Below, piece by piece: positions 43,348 to 51,829 of a stretch of 64,000 nt of DNA (positions are counted from its first letter, which is position 1; each line of letters begins with the position of its first letter). The DNA is taken from positions 186,001 through 250,000 of the forward strand of contig CAWINT010000001.1 in assembly GCA_963837515.1 (NCBI GenBank), given 5' to 3'. The stretch comes from RYN-230 sp963837515. Lineage in GTDB: Bacteria > Actinomycetota > Actinomycetes > Streptosporangiales > Streptosporangiaceae. The notes beneath the pieces are model-generated. The model searched no databases and was not told the origin of the DNA. It worked only from the letters and a program-made list of their open reading frames with translations. Made by a program: the position numbers and the translations under genes.

Positions 43348-44343
43348 ATGGCGCAGCAGCGGCTGGTAGCGGTGAGCTACCCGGCAGACGACGGAATCAC
43401 CTCGGCCATCAGCGAGGTGCTGGCCGGCCACGCTGAAGTCCGGTTCCTGGCCGGGGCCGGCGACGACGAGCAGCGCGCCGCACTGCGCCGGGCGGACGCG
43501 CTGATCGGCCTGCGGCTGGGCCGGGAGGTGCCCGCCGGGGCGCTGGCCCAGGCACCGGTGCTCGGCCTGATCCAGCTGCTGTCCGCGGGCCTGGACCAGG
43601 TGGACTTCACGGCCGTCCCGCCGGGGGTGCTGGTGGCCGGCAACGTCGGCGCCTACGCCGAGCCGATCGCCGAGCATGTCCTGGCGATGGTGCTCAGCCT
43701 GGCCAAGCACCTGCCGGCCGAGCGGGCCGCGCTGGCCCGCGGCGAGTTCAACCGGGACGCGGTGTCGGCCACACTGCGCGGCGCGGTGTGCGGCATCCTC
43801 GGGTTCGGCGGCATCGGCCAGGCCACCGCCCGGCTGATGCGCGCGTTCGGCGCGCGGGTCCACGCGGTGAACACCTCCGGCACCAGCCGCGAGCCGGCCG
43901 ACTGGATCGGCACCCTGGACCAGCTGGATGACCTGCTGGCCGCGGCGGACGTGCTGGTCATCACGATCCCGCTGACCGCGGCCACCCGGGGCCTGATCGG
44001 CGCCCGGGAGCTGGGCCGGATGAAGCCGGCCGCGATCCTGGTCAACGTCGCCCGCGGCGCCATCGTGGACGAGCGGGCACTGTATGAGCACCTGCGGGCC
44101 AACCCGGCGTTCTCGGCCGCCATCGACACGTGGTGGGAGGAGCCGGCGGGCCGGACCGGGTTCCGCCCCCGGTTCCCGTTCTTCGAGCTGCCCAACCTGA
44201 TCGGCTCGCCGCACAACTCGGAAAACGTGCCGGGCATCATGGTGCACGCCGCGCGCCGGGCGGCGGAGAACGCCCGCCGGTTCCTGCGCGGTGAGCCGGT
44301 CGCGGGGGTGGCCCGCCCGGCCGACTACGCCGGTCTCCGCTGA
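43348..44343 (+). CDS. D-2-hydroxyacid dehydrogenase family protein
   Basis: A 331-residue NAD(P)-dependent dehydrogenase. The nucleotide fold is ILGFGGIGQATARLM; the C-terminal catalytic domain has NVARGAIVDERAL with the family Arg, then a Glu in the WWEEPAG region and His in SPHNSENVPG. The substrate domain (1-95) reads LIGLRLGREVP and LIQLLSAGLDQVD. It reduces or oxidises a 2-keto/2-hydroxy acid. GGAAGAG lies five bases before ATG 43348. Sharing a 24-base divergent start region with the cyclase suggests a coupled two-step reaction. Its last bases overlap the convergent NDH-2 gene by 19. Confidence 0.88.
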   Translation: MAQQRLVAVSYPADDGITSAISEVLAGHAEVRFLAGAGDDEQRAALRRADALIGLRLGREVPAGALAQAPVLGLIQLLSAGLDQVDFTAVPPGVLVAGNVGAYAEPIAEHVLAMVLSLAKHLPAERAALARGEFNRDAVSATLRGAVCGILGFGGIGQATARLMRAFGARVHAVNTSGTSREPADWIGTLDQLDDLLAAADVLVITIPLTAATRGLIGARELGRMKPAAILVNVARGAIVDERALYEHLRANPAFSAAIDTWWEEPAGRTGFRPRFPFFELPNLIGSPHNSENVPGIMVHAARRAAENARRFLRGEPVAGVARPADYAGLR

Positions 44344-45695
44344 GACGGCGACTGGGCTGGGCGACCCGGCGCCGCGGCCGGGTCACCCACCGCGTACACG
44401 TCTGGGATGACCCCCACCTCGTGTGAGGTGAAGGTCCGCTCGCGGCGCAGGTCCCGGGTGAACGCGAACCACCAGGAGAGCACGGCGCCGAACCGGTTGC
44501 GGAAGCCGGTCAGGAAGCCGATGTGGATGAACAGCCACACGCACCAGCCCAGGAAACCGCCGAGTTTGAGCCGGCCGGCCGACACCACGGCCGTGCCGCG
44601 GCTGATGTAGGCGGCCGACCCCAGGTCGCGGTACCGGAACCCGCCGCCCGCGGGCCGGCCCGCCACCGCCCGGCGGATCCGGCGGGCCGCGTACAGCCCG
44701 GCCTGCATGGCCACCTCGGCCACCCCGGGCAGCCCGTCCAGGCTCATCGCGTCCCCCGCCACCATGATCTCCGGATGGCCGGCGATGGTCAGGTCCGGTC
44801 CGACCATGATCCGCCCGGCCCGGTCCCGGCCGGCCCCGGTGGCCTCGGCGATGGCCGCGCACACCGGCGGGGCTTCCACGCCCGCGGTCCACAGCACGGT
44901 GCCCGCGGTGTGCCGGGTCACCGCGCCGTCCGCGCCGCGGACCTCCACCCCGTCCAGGTCCACCTTGGAGACGATCGAGTGCATGTGCTGCTCCACGCCG
45001 AGCCGGTCCAGCGCCCGGGCGGCCTTGCCGGACAGTTCCGGCCCGAACGAGGCCAGCGGCGCGCTGCCCCCGTCCAGCAGCAGCACCCGGGCGTCGGCCG
45101 GGGTGATGTGCCGGTACTCCGCGCGCAGCGTCTTGGTCGCCAGCTCGCGGATCTGGCCGGCCAGCTCCACCCCGGTCGGCCCCGCCCCGACCAGGGCGAA
45201 GGTGAGCCAGCGGGCCCGTTCCTCGGCCGTCGGCGCGGTCTCGGCCATCTCGAACGCGCCGAACACCCGGCGGCGGATCGTCAGCGCGTCCGAGATCGTC
45301 TTCATCCCCGGCGCGAACCGTGCGAACTCGTCGTGCCCGAAGTAGGACTGGCGCACCCCGGCCGCCACGATCAGGTAGTCGTAGCCGAACTCCAGCGGCG
45401 CGCCGAGCGGCCGCCGGGCGTGCACCTGGCGCGCCGCCGGGTCGATACCGGTCACCTCGGCCAGCACGAATTCCGCGTTGCGGTGCCGCCTGAGCAGCTG
45501 GCGCAGCGGTTCGGCGATCTTGCCCTCGGACAGGATTCCGGTGGCGCACTGGTACAGCAGCGGCTGGAACAGGTGGTGCTCAGCCCGGTCGATGAGGGTG
45601 ACCCGGACCGGGGCCCGGCGGAGCGCCCGCGCCGCGAACAGCCCGGCGAACCCGCCCCCGATGATCACTACGCGGCGCTGCGCCTGCTCGTCCAT
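44325..45695 (-). CDS. ndh: Type II NADH dehydrogenase (NDH-2)
   Basis: A 456-residue membrane-bound flavoprotein that passes electrons from NADH to menaquinone without pumping protons. FAD site: VVIIGGGFAGLFAARALRR with LFQPLLYQCATG; NADH site: FALVGAGPTGVELAGQI; second FAD contact: IMVAGDAMSLDG and AEVAMQAGLYAARRI. The C-terminus has the amphipathic membrane anchor (GFLGWCVWLFIHIGFLTGFRNRFGAVLSWW). ATG 45695 has GGGGGAA upstream. It follows the Zwf-like gene by 56 bases on the same strand, joining NADH/NADPH handling with the cytochrome bd genes nearby. Confidence 0.9.
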   Translation of the reverse strand: MDEQAQRRVVIIGGGFAGLFAARALRRAPVRVTLIDRAEHHLFQPLLYQCATGILSEGKIAEPLRQLLRRHRNAEFVLAEVTGIDPAARQVHARRPLGAPLEFGYDYLIVAAGVRQSYFGHDEFARFAPGMKTISDALTIRRRVFGAFEMAETAPTAEERARWLTFALVGAGPTGVELAGQIRELATKTLRAEYRHITPADARVLLLDGGSAPLASFGPELSGKAARALDRLGVEQHMHSIVSKVDLDGVEVRGADGAVTRHTAGTVLWTAGVEAPPVCAAIAEATGAGRDRAGRIMVGPDLTIAGHPEIMVAGDAMSLDGLPGVAEVAMQAGLYAARRIRRAVAGRPAGGGFRYRDLGSAAYISRGTAVVSAGRLKLGGFLGWCVWLFIHIGFLTGFRNRFGAVLSWWFAFTRDLRRERTFTSHEVGVIPDVYAVGDPAAAPGRPAQSPSQRRPA

Positions 45696-45751
45696 GGTTC
45701 CCCCGTGCCTCGCCCGGCCGTCCGGCCGCCCGGCCCCCCGGCCGCCCGCGC

Positions 45752-47128
45752 TCACCCCGCCGGGTCCAGCCACACGTCCCGGCTGGGCAGCAGCCGGTCC
45801 GCTTCCTTGGGCCCCCAGGTGGCCTTGGCGTACGGGTGCACCGGCACGGCGTCGCCGAGCACCGGGTCCACCACCCGCCAGGCCGCCTCCACCGAGTCCT
45901 GCCGGGCGAACAGCCAGCGGTCCCCGTCCAGCGCCGCCCCGATCAGCCGGTCGTAGGGCCGCTGGTCCGAACCGGGGCGCTCGGCGAAGACCAGTTCCTC
46001 CGACTGGGGTTCCCAGCCCGCGCCCGGCTTCTTGCCGGCCAGGCTCACCCCGACCGCCGTCTCCGGCCAGACCCGGAACCGCAGCGTGTTGTTGTCCGGC
46101 AGCGGGTCCAGCCCGAAGATGTCGTACGGCGCCCGCTTGAACCGCACCGTGACCTCGGTAGCGGTGACCGGCAGGCACTTGCCCGCCCGGATCAGCACCG
46201 GCACCCCGGCCCAGCGCCACGACTCGACGGCCAGCCGGACCGCGACGAACGTCTCGACGGTGGACCGCGGGTCCACCCCGGCCACGTCGTGGTAACCCTC
46301 GTACTGGCCGCGGACCACGTCCTCGGGCTCCAGCGGCTTGATCGCGGAGATCACCCGCGCCTTGGCGTCCCGCCAGCTGCCCAGCCCGTTGCCGTCCGGC
46401 GGCTCGGCCAGCACGGTGGCCAGCACCTGGAGCATGTGGTTCTGCAGCACGTCCCGGATCGCGCCGGTCCGGTCGTAGAACCGGCCCCGGTCCGAGACGT
46501 CGAACGCCTCGGCCATGGTGATCTGGATGCTCTCCACGTGGTCCCGGTTCAGCAGCGGCTCGATCACCGAGTTGGCGAACCGGACGAACAGCACGTTCTC
46601 TACCGGGTCCAGGCCCAGCCAGTGGTCCACCCGGAAGATCGCGTCTTCCGGGAAGTACTGGTGCATCAGCTGGTCGAGCTGGATCGCGCTGCTCAGGTCG
46701 GTGCCGAACGGCTTCTCCACCATGATCCGGTTGTCCTTGGCCCGGCCGGCCGTGGCGATGCCCTGGGCGATCCGGCCGAACAGGACCGGCGGCACCTCCA
46801 GGTAGAACAGGATGCGCTGGCCGGTGCCGACCGCGTCCGACATGGCATGGTAAGTGGCGTCGTCGCCGAGATCGCCGTCCACGTAGCGGAGCAGGCTGAG
46901 CATCTTGGCGGCCGGCGCGGCCTCCGGGTCCATCTTGTTCAGCTTGAGCGAGGCGACCGCGTAGTCGCGGAACTGCTCCAGGCCCCAGCCGTTCTTGGCC
47001 ACCCCGATCACCGGCACGTCGAGCACGCCCCGGTCCACCAGCCCGACCAGGGCCGGGAATGTTTCCAGCTTGGCGAGGTCCCCCGTGGCGCCGAAGATCA
47101 CCAGCGCGTCGACCTGGTCTACTGCCAT
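45752..47128 (-). CDS. zwf: Glucose-6-phosphate dehydrogenase-like protein (Zwf), altered active-site motif
   Basis: A 458-residue protein with the NADP fold (FGATGDLAKLETFPAL, residues 12-27), the VEKPFG motif (138-142) and the substrate motif at 166-173. Canonical enzymes read RIDHYLGK; here it is RVDHWLGL, with Trp170 for Tyr and Leu173 for the substrate-binding Lys. The catalytic His169 is kept. C-terminal NAGKCLP-type text (IRAGKCLPVTATEVTV) is present. Related actinobacterial Zwf paralogues may share these changes. AAGGAG is four bases before ATG 47128. It may supply NADPH or use another sugar; no opcA gene follows. Confidence 0.83.
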   Translation of the reverse strand: MAVDQVDALVIFGATGDLAKLETFPALVGLVDRGVLDVPVIGVAKNGWGLEQFRDYAVASLKLNKMDPEAAPAAKMLSLLRYVDGDLGDDATYHAMSDAVGTGQRILFYLEVPPVLFGRIAQGIATAGRAKDNRIMVEKPFGTDLSSAIQLDQLMHQYFPEDAIFRVDHWLGLDPVENVLFVRFANSVIEPLLNRDHVESIQITMAEAFDVSDRGRFYDRTGAIRDVLQNHMLQVLATVLAEPPDGNGLGSWRDAKARVISAIKPLEPEDVVRGQYEGYHDVAGVDPRSTVETFVAVRLAVESWRWAGVPVLIRAGKCLPVTATEVTVRFKRAPYDIFGLDPLPDNNTLRFRVWPETAVGVSLAGKKPGAGWEPQSEELVFAERPGSDQRPYDRLIGAALDGDRWLFARQDSVEAAWRVVDPVLGDAVPVHPYAKATWGPKEADRLLPSRDVWLDPAG

Positions 47129-47182
47129 CTCGCTCCTTCAGCTCTGGTCCGGCTATCGCAGCGCGGGCCGGGTGCGGGGGCA

Positions 47183-47199
47183 TCGCCTCAGCCGGGTGA
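47183..47199. promoter_or_regulatory. Weak copy of the TCACCC-N5-GGGTGA dyad
   Basis: TCgCCt-N5-GGGTGA, two mismatches, in the 88-base gap between the cydB stop and the Zwf-like start (55 bases upstream). Position fits an operator; sequence match is marginal. Confidence 0.3.
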
Positions 47200-47216
47200 T
47201 TGCGGGCGCGGCCACC

Positions 47217-48326
47217 TTACTGCAGTGATTTGCGGCCGTTCGGGCCCGGTGCGGCGGTGCCTGGCGCGGCGGGGCCTGGCGCCGCGGTGCCCGGTGCGCT
47301 GCCAGACGGTCCCGGGCGCAGCAGCTTGGGCGGCTGGAAGTCTCCCGGGCTGATCCGCTGCCGGAACACGTAATACGTCCAGGCCTGATAGAGCAGCACC
47401 ACCGGAAGGAAGATGACCACCACGATCGTCATCACCTTCAGCGTGTACGAGCCGGATGCGGTGTTGCTGATGGTCAGGCTGTAGGCCGGGTTGGTGCTGG
47501 ACACCATCACTTTCGGATACAGCTCGGTGAAGATGGACAGCACGGTGAGCGCCATGGCCACCGTGGTCGCCGCGAACGCCCACCCCGCCGAGCGCTCGGT
47601 GGCCAGCCAGGCCGCGGCGAACACGGCCAGCACGGCGGCGATCTCCACCGGGTTGGGCAGCACCCCCTTGCCCGAGCTGACGTGGGTCCAGATGGCGAAG
47701 CCGAGCACCAGCAGCCCGGTCACGGGGGCGGCCCGGCGGGCCAGCGTGATGGCCCGGTCCCGGAGTTCGCCGGTGGTCTTCAGGCCCAGGAACGTCGAGC
47801 CGTGCAGCACGCACAGCGCGACCAGGGTGACCCCCGTGTACAGCCCGTACGGCTGGAGGAGGGTCCAGAAGCTCCCGGTGTACTCCTGGGACTTGTCGAT
47901 CGGCAGCCCGTGCAGCAGGTCGCCGAGCGCCACCCCGATCAGCAGCGGCGCGACCAGGCTGCCCCCGGTCATCAGGCCGTCCCAGGTCCGCCGCCACCGC
48001 GGGTCGGCCACCTTGCCGCGGTACTCGAAGGAGACGCCGCGCACGATGAGGGCCAGCAGCAGCACCACCAGGGCCAGGTAGAACGCGGAGAACATGGTCG
48101 CGTACCAGCCGGGGAAGGCGGCGAACATGGCGGCCCCCGCGACGATCAGCCACACTTCGTTGCCGTCCCACAGCGGCCCGATCGTGTTCACCGCGGCGCG
48201 CCGCCCGGCCTCGTCCCGGCCGAGGACCCCGTGCAGCAGGCCGGTGCCGAAGTCGAACCCCTCCAGCACGAAGAAGCCGGTCCACAGCACCGCGATGATG
48301 ATGAACCAGAGCTCGGTGAGGGTCAT
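47217..48326 (-). CDS. cydB: Cytochrome bd oxidase subunit II
   Basis: A 369-residue eight- or nine-helix subunit of the quinol oxidase. It opens with LTELWFIIIAVLWTGFFVLEGFDFG, the standard CydB start, followed by the family motif NTIGPLWDGNEVWLIVAGAAMFAAFP. The last helix VVVIFLPVVLLYQAWTYYVFR is followed by a disordered Pro/Gly/Ala tail with AAPGPAAPG repeats. AGGAG is five bases before the ATG. It follows cydA by 8 bases on the minus strand, so both are co-translated. No cydDC transporter genes are seen in the window. Confidence 0.93.
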   Translation of the reverse strand: MTLTELWFIIIAVLWTGFFVLEGFDFGTGLLHGVLGRDEAGRRAAVNTIGPLWDGNEVWLIVAGAAMFAAFPGWYATMFSAFYLALVVLLLALIVRGVSFEYRGKVADPRWRRTWDGLMTGGSLVAPLLIGVALGDLLHGLPIDKSQEYTGSFWTLLQPYGLYTGVTLVALCVLHGSTFLGLKTTGELRDRAITLARRAAPVTGLLVLGFAIWTHVSSGKGVLPNPVEIAAVLAVFAAAWLATERSAGWAFAATTVAMALTVLSIFTELYPKVMVSSTNPAYSLTISNTASGSYTLKVMTIVVVIFLPVVLLYQAWTYYVFRQRISPGDFQPPKLLRPGPSGSAPGTAAPGPAAPGTAAPGPNGRKSLQ

Positions 48327-48334
48327 CGTTGCTC

Positions 48335-49732
48335 CTAGTACCGCACCGCGGGAACCGGCGTGTCCGCCGCGTCCGCCCCGTCCGGCGGAGCCGGCATCGG
48401 CTCCAGATCCCGGCGCGCGTAGCGCAGCATCAGCACCAGGTCCACGACGGCGAGGACCAGATACAGCAGAACGAAAATCACCAGGCTGATGACGATGCTG
48501 GCGGAACTGACCGACGGGGACACCCCGTGCTTGGTGAGCATCAGCCCCTGCACGATCCAGGGCTGCCGGCCGATCTCAGTCAGGAACCAGCCCGCGGTGT
48601 TCATGACGAACGGCGTGATCGCCGCCCAGGGGGCGATCAGCAGGAACCATTTGGCCGAGGCCAGTTTTCTGCGCCGGATCAGCCACAGCCCCCACAGCCC
48701 GAACAGGAAGACCAGGCCGGCGATGTAGGCCATCACCCGCATCGACCAGTACTGGATGAAGACGTTCGGCACATAATTCCCGGGGCCGTACTGCTTGCTG
48801 TACTGGTTCTGCAGCGGGGTCAGGCCGACGACCTTGCCGTTCCACGAGTTGGTGGCCAGCAGCGACAGCAGGTGCGGGATTTCCAGGATCTGGGTCGGGG
48901 TGTGGTCGTTGTTGCCGCCGCCGATCTGGAACAGCGAGAACGAGCAGGGCTGGCAGGTGGTCCACTGGGCCTCGGCCGCGGCGATCTTCATCGGCTGGTA
49001 CCTGGCCTCGATCACGCCAAGCTCGCTGCCGATGAACATGGCCAGGATGATGGCCGGGACCAGCACGGCCAGCGACATCCGGGCCGACCGGGTGAACGTG
49101 TCCGGGTGGTGGCCGCGGCGCAGCTGCCAGGCGGACACCGCCAGCATGATCACCGACCCGGTGACCAGCGAGGCGAGCAGGACATGGGCGTAGCCCCAGA
49201 GGAACACCGGATTGGTCAGCACCGCCCAGACGTCGTTGAGCTGGGGCTTGCCGTGCACCATCGTGTAGCCGACCGGGTGCTGCATCCACGAGTTGGCGGC
49301 CATGATGAACGCGGCGGACAGGACCGTGCCCAGGGACACCAGCCAGATCGTGAGCAGGTGCACCCGGCGCGAGAGCTTGTCCCAGCCGAACAGCCACAGC
49401 CCCAGGAAGGTGGACTCCAGGAAGAACGCCAGCAGGCCTTCCATGGCCAGCGGCGCGCCGAAGATATTGCCGACCAGCCGGGAGTAGTCCGACCAGTTCA
49501 TCCCGAACTGGAACTCCTGGACTATCCCGGTCACCACGCCGACCGCGATATTGATCACCAGCAGGGTGCCGAAGAACCGGGTGAGCTGGAGGTATTCGGC
49601 TTGCTTGGTGCGGTACCAGGCGGTCTGCAGCAGGGCCGTGAGGAACGCCAGCCCGATCGTTACCGGGACGAAGAAGAAGTGGTTGACAGTAACGAAGCCG
49701 AACTGCCAGCGGGCCAGGTTGACCGTGCTCAT
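48335..49732 (-). CDS. cydA: Cytochrome bd oxidase subunit I
   Basis: A 465-residue subunit carrying the hemes; it oxidises quinol and reduces oxygen with high affinity. His18 in TVNHFFFVPVTIG corresponds to the heme b595 ligand; the MQHPVGY and GRQPWIVQGL motifs frame the quinol and heme b558 area. The Q-loop is of the short type. ATG 49732 follows GGGGGGGGAG. It is the first gene of cydAB, the usual low-oxygen terminal oxidase, matching the NDH-2 gene and other island members. Confidence 0.93.
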   Translation of the reverse strand: MSTVNLARWQFGFVTVNHFFFVPVTIGLAFLTALLQTAWYRTKQAEYLQLTRFFGTLLVINIAVGVVTGIVQEFQFGMNWSDYSRLVGNIFGAPLAMEGLLAFFLESTFLGLWLFGWDKLSRRVHLLTIWLVSLGTVLSAAFIMAANSWMQHPVGYTMVHGKPQLNDVWAVLTNPVFLWGYAHVLLASLVTGSVIMLAVSAWQLRRGHHPDTFTRSARMSLAVLVPAIILAMFIGSELGVIEARYQPMKIAAAEAQWTTCQPCSFSLFQIGGGNNDHTPTQILEIPHLLSLLATNSWNGKVVGLTPLQNQYSKQYGPGNYVPNVFIQYWSMRVMAYIAGLVFLFGLWGLWLIRRRKLASAKWFLLIAPWAAITPFVMNTAGWFLTEIGRQPWIVQGLMLTKHGVSPSVSSASIVISLVIFVLLYLVLAVVDLVLMLRYARRDLEPMPAPPDGADAADTPVPAVRY

Positions 49733-49785
49733 AGGCTCCCCCCCGGGTCAGCCTTTCCCGGCGATACGGGCTGGCGCTGTCCGCG

Positions 49786-50085
49786 TCAGGACGGTGACAC
49801 GCGCTCCCGGGCGCCGTTGCGCCACGCGGACGCCCCGGCGGCGGTGGCCTTCTTGGCCCGGTCCCAGTGGTGCCGGGCCAGCTCGCTGGGCGGCACCTCC
49901 TGCCGGGCGGCCCAGTCCCGCACGGCCGCGCCCAGCGCCGTGCCGGTGATCGCCACCCCGGCCAGGCCGAGCACCCCCGCCAGCCCTATGAGCGCGCCGC
50001 CCACCAGCAGCGGCCGGGTGTTGATGTGGAACGCGGCGTCCGCTTCCCCGCGGCGTCCGTTGGCCGTGACGGCATCGCTGGTCAT
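49786..50085 (-). CDS. Small membrane protein of unknown function
   Basis: A 99-residue protein with a basic/polar N-terminus (DAVTANGRRGEADAAFHINTRP), one glycine-rich membrane hairpin (LLVGGALIGLAGVLGLAGVAITGTALGAAV) and an amphipathic C-terminal helix region (ELARHHWDRAKKATAAGASAWRNG). ATG 50085 or 50088 are equally possible; GGTGG precedes them. It sits upstream of cydA on the same strand but is divergent from the GMC gene. The intervening dyad 50124-50140 lies 39 bases from its start. Function unknown. Confidence 0.65.
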   Translation of the reverse strand: MTSDAVTANGRRGEADAAFHINTRPLLVGGALIGLAGVLGLAGVAITGTALGAAVRDWAARQEVPPSELARHHWDRAKKATAAGASAWRNGARERVSPS

Positions 50086-50123
50086 CATGGCGCCACCATC
50101 GCCGTGGCCGCGGCCGGCCGGCA

Positions 50124-50140
50124 TCATCCTCGTGGGGTGA
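50124..50140. promoter_or_regulatory. TCAtCC-N5-GGGTGA dyad between divergent genes
   Basis: One mismatch, flanked by symmetric ATCA and TGAT. It lies between the small membrane gene (minus) and the GMC oxidoreductase (plus), suited to control both, like the copy at 39643. Confidence 0.5.
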
Positions 50141-50191
50141 TTGCGGGATGCCGGGGGCGGGCGGTAGTCGCCGGCCAGGCCGGTGGGCATA

Positions 50192-51754
50192 GTGAGGGGC
50201 GTGACCGAACGCTATGACGTGATCATCATTGGCACCGGCGCGGGCGGCGGCACGCTCGCGCACACCCTGGCGGGCACCGGCCAGCGCATCCTGCTGCTCG
50301 AGCGGGGCGACTTCCTGACCCGCGAGACGGAGAACTGGCAGCCCGGCCCGGTGTTCGTGGCCGGCCGCTACATCAGCAAGGACACCTGGTACGACGCGGA
50401 CGGGCGGCCGTTCCAGCCCCAGGTGCACTACTTCGTGGGCGGCGCCACCAAGATGTACGGGGCGGCGCTGTACCGGCTGCGCCCAGCCGACTTCGGCGAG
50501 ATCAAGCACGTGGACGGGGTCTCCCCGGCCTGGCCGCTGTCCTACGACGAGTTCGAGCCGTGGTACACGAAGGCCGAGTGGCTGTACCAGGTGCACGGCG
50601 CGCACGGCGAGGACCCCACCGAGGGGCCCTGGTCGAAGGAGTACCCGTGGCCGGCCGTGTCGCACGAGCCGCGGATCCAGCAGCTGGCGGAGGACCTGCA
50701 GGCCAGCGGGTACCACCCGTTCCACGCGCCGTGCGGCATCCTGCTGGACGAGGCCCGCCGCCCGGCCAGCGACTGCATCCGGTGCGCGTGGTGCGACGGG
50801 TACCCGTGCCTGGTGCACGCCAAGTCCGACGCCGAGGTCATCGCGGTCCGCCCGGTGCTCAGCCAGCCGAACGTCACCCTGCTCACCGGGGCGGAGGTGG
50901 TCCGGCTGGAGTCCGGCCGCGGCGGCCGGGAGGTCACCGGCGTCGTGGTGCGCCGGGGCGGCGGGCAGGAGGTGTACGCGGCCGACGTCGTGGTGCTGTC
51001 CGCCGGGGCGGCGAACAGCGCGGCGCTGCTGCTCCGGTCGGCGGCCGACGGCTGCCCGGACGGGCTGGCCAACTCCTCCGGCCAGGTCGGCCGGAACTAC
51101 ATGTTCCACAACAGCCTGGCCATGGTCGCGCTCAGCAAGGAGCGCAACGACACCGTCTACCAGAAGACGCTGGCCGTCAACGACTTCTACGGCCCCGGTG
51201 ACGGCCGGGAGTACCCGCTGGGCAACATCCAGATGCTCGGCAAGTCGAACCCCGAGGCGATGAAGGGTGAGGAGCCGAAGCTCACCAAGCTGGCGCCGCG
51301 GTGGAGCCTGGAAGAGGTGGCCAAGCACGCGGTGGACCTCTGGCTGACCACCGAGGACCTGCCGGTGCCGGGCAACCGGGTCACCGTGGGCGCGGACGGG
51401 GCCGTGCACCTGGCCTACACGCCGACCAACCGGTCGGAGCTGACGGACCTCTACAAGGAGGTCCGGACCATGCTGAACCACGTCGGCCTGGCCGCGCACC
51501 ACGTGCTGGACCGCAACTACTACATGAAGATGGACGTGCCGGTCGCGGGCGTGGCCCACCAGGCCGGCACCTGCCGGTTCGGCACCGACCCGGCCACCTC
51601 GGTGCTCGACGTGAACTGCCGGGCGCACGACGTGGACAACCTGTACGTGGTGGACACCAGCTTCTTCCCGAGCATCGGCGCGGTGAACCCGGCGCTCACC
51701 GCGATAGCCAACGCGATCCGCGTCGGTGAGCACCTCGCCGACCGATTGGGTTGA
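50192..51754 (+). CDS. GMC-family oxidoreductase with Cys cluster
   Basis: A 520-residue flavoprotein. FAD fold: VIIIGTGAGGGTLAHTLAGTG; the PVHYFVGG-type second contact reads HYFVGGATKMYGAAL; C-terminal GMC signature with AGTCRFGTDPATSVLDVNC, then FFPSIGAVNPALTAIANAIRV holding the Asn of the active site. At residues 190-205 is CIRCAWCDGYPC, a Cys-rich motif typical of the membrane sugar/gluconate dehydrogenase branch and possibly binding an iron-sulfur cluster. It probably oxidises a sugar or alcohol and passes electrons to the quinone pool. Start candidates are GTG 50183, 50192 and 50201; GGTGGG is placed best for 50192. Confidence 0.84.
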   Translation: MRGVTERYDVIIIGTGAGGGTLAHTLAGTGQRILLLERGDFLTRETENWQPGPVFVAGRYISKDTWYDADGRPFQPQVHYFVGGATKMYGAALYRLRPADFGEIKHVDGVSPAWPLSYDEFEPWYTKAEWLYQVHGAHGEDPTEGPWSKEYPWPAVSHEPRIQQLAEDLQASGYHPFHAPCGILLDEARRPASDCIRCAWCDGYPCLVHAKSDAEVIAVRPVLSQPNVTLLTGAEVVRLESGRGGREVTGVVVRRGGGQEVYAADVVVLSAGAANSAALLLRSAADGCPDGLANSSGQVGRNYMFHNSLAMVALSKERNDTVYQKTLAVNDFYGPGDGREYPLGNIQMLGKSNPEAMKGEEPKLTKLAPRWSLEEVAKHAVDLWLTTEDLPVPGNRVTVGADGAVHLAYTPTNRSELTDLYKEVRTMLNHVGLAAHHVLDRNYYMKMDVPVAGVAHQAGTCRFGTDPATSVLDVNCRAHDVDNLYVVDTSFFPSIGAVNPALTAIANAIRVGEHLADRLG

Positions 51755-51777
51755 GTGGGTCCGCCGCCCCAGGTCAA

Positions 51778-51794
51778 TAACCCGTACGGGGTGA
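51778..51794. promoter_or_regulatory. TaACCC-N5-GGGTGA dyad before the lipoprotein
   Basis: One mismatch. It follows the GMC stop by 24 bases and precedes the lipoprotein ATG by 35 bases, an operator-like place. Confidence 0.45.
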
Positions 51795-51829
51795 CGACGC
51801 CCGCCCCGCCGGACGGCAGCGTGACCGGC

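Noticed and set aside
47188..48285. Long minus-strand frame overlapping cydB in another phase
   Set aside because: Arg/Gly/Pro-rich text is the out-of-frame shadow of cydB. Similar shadows exist across the whole window and were left out.
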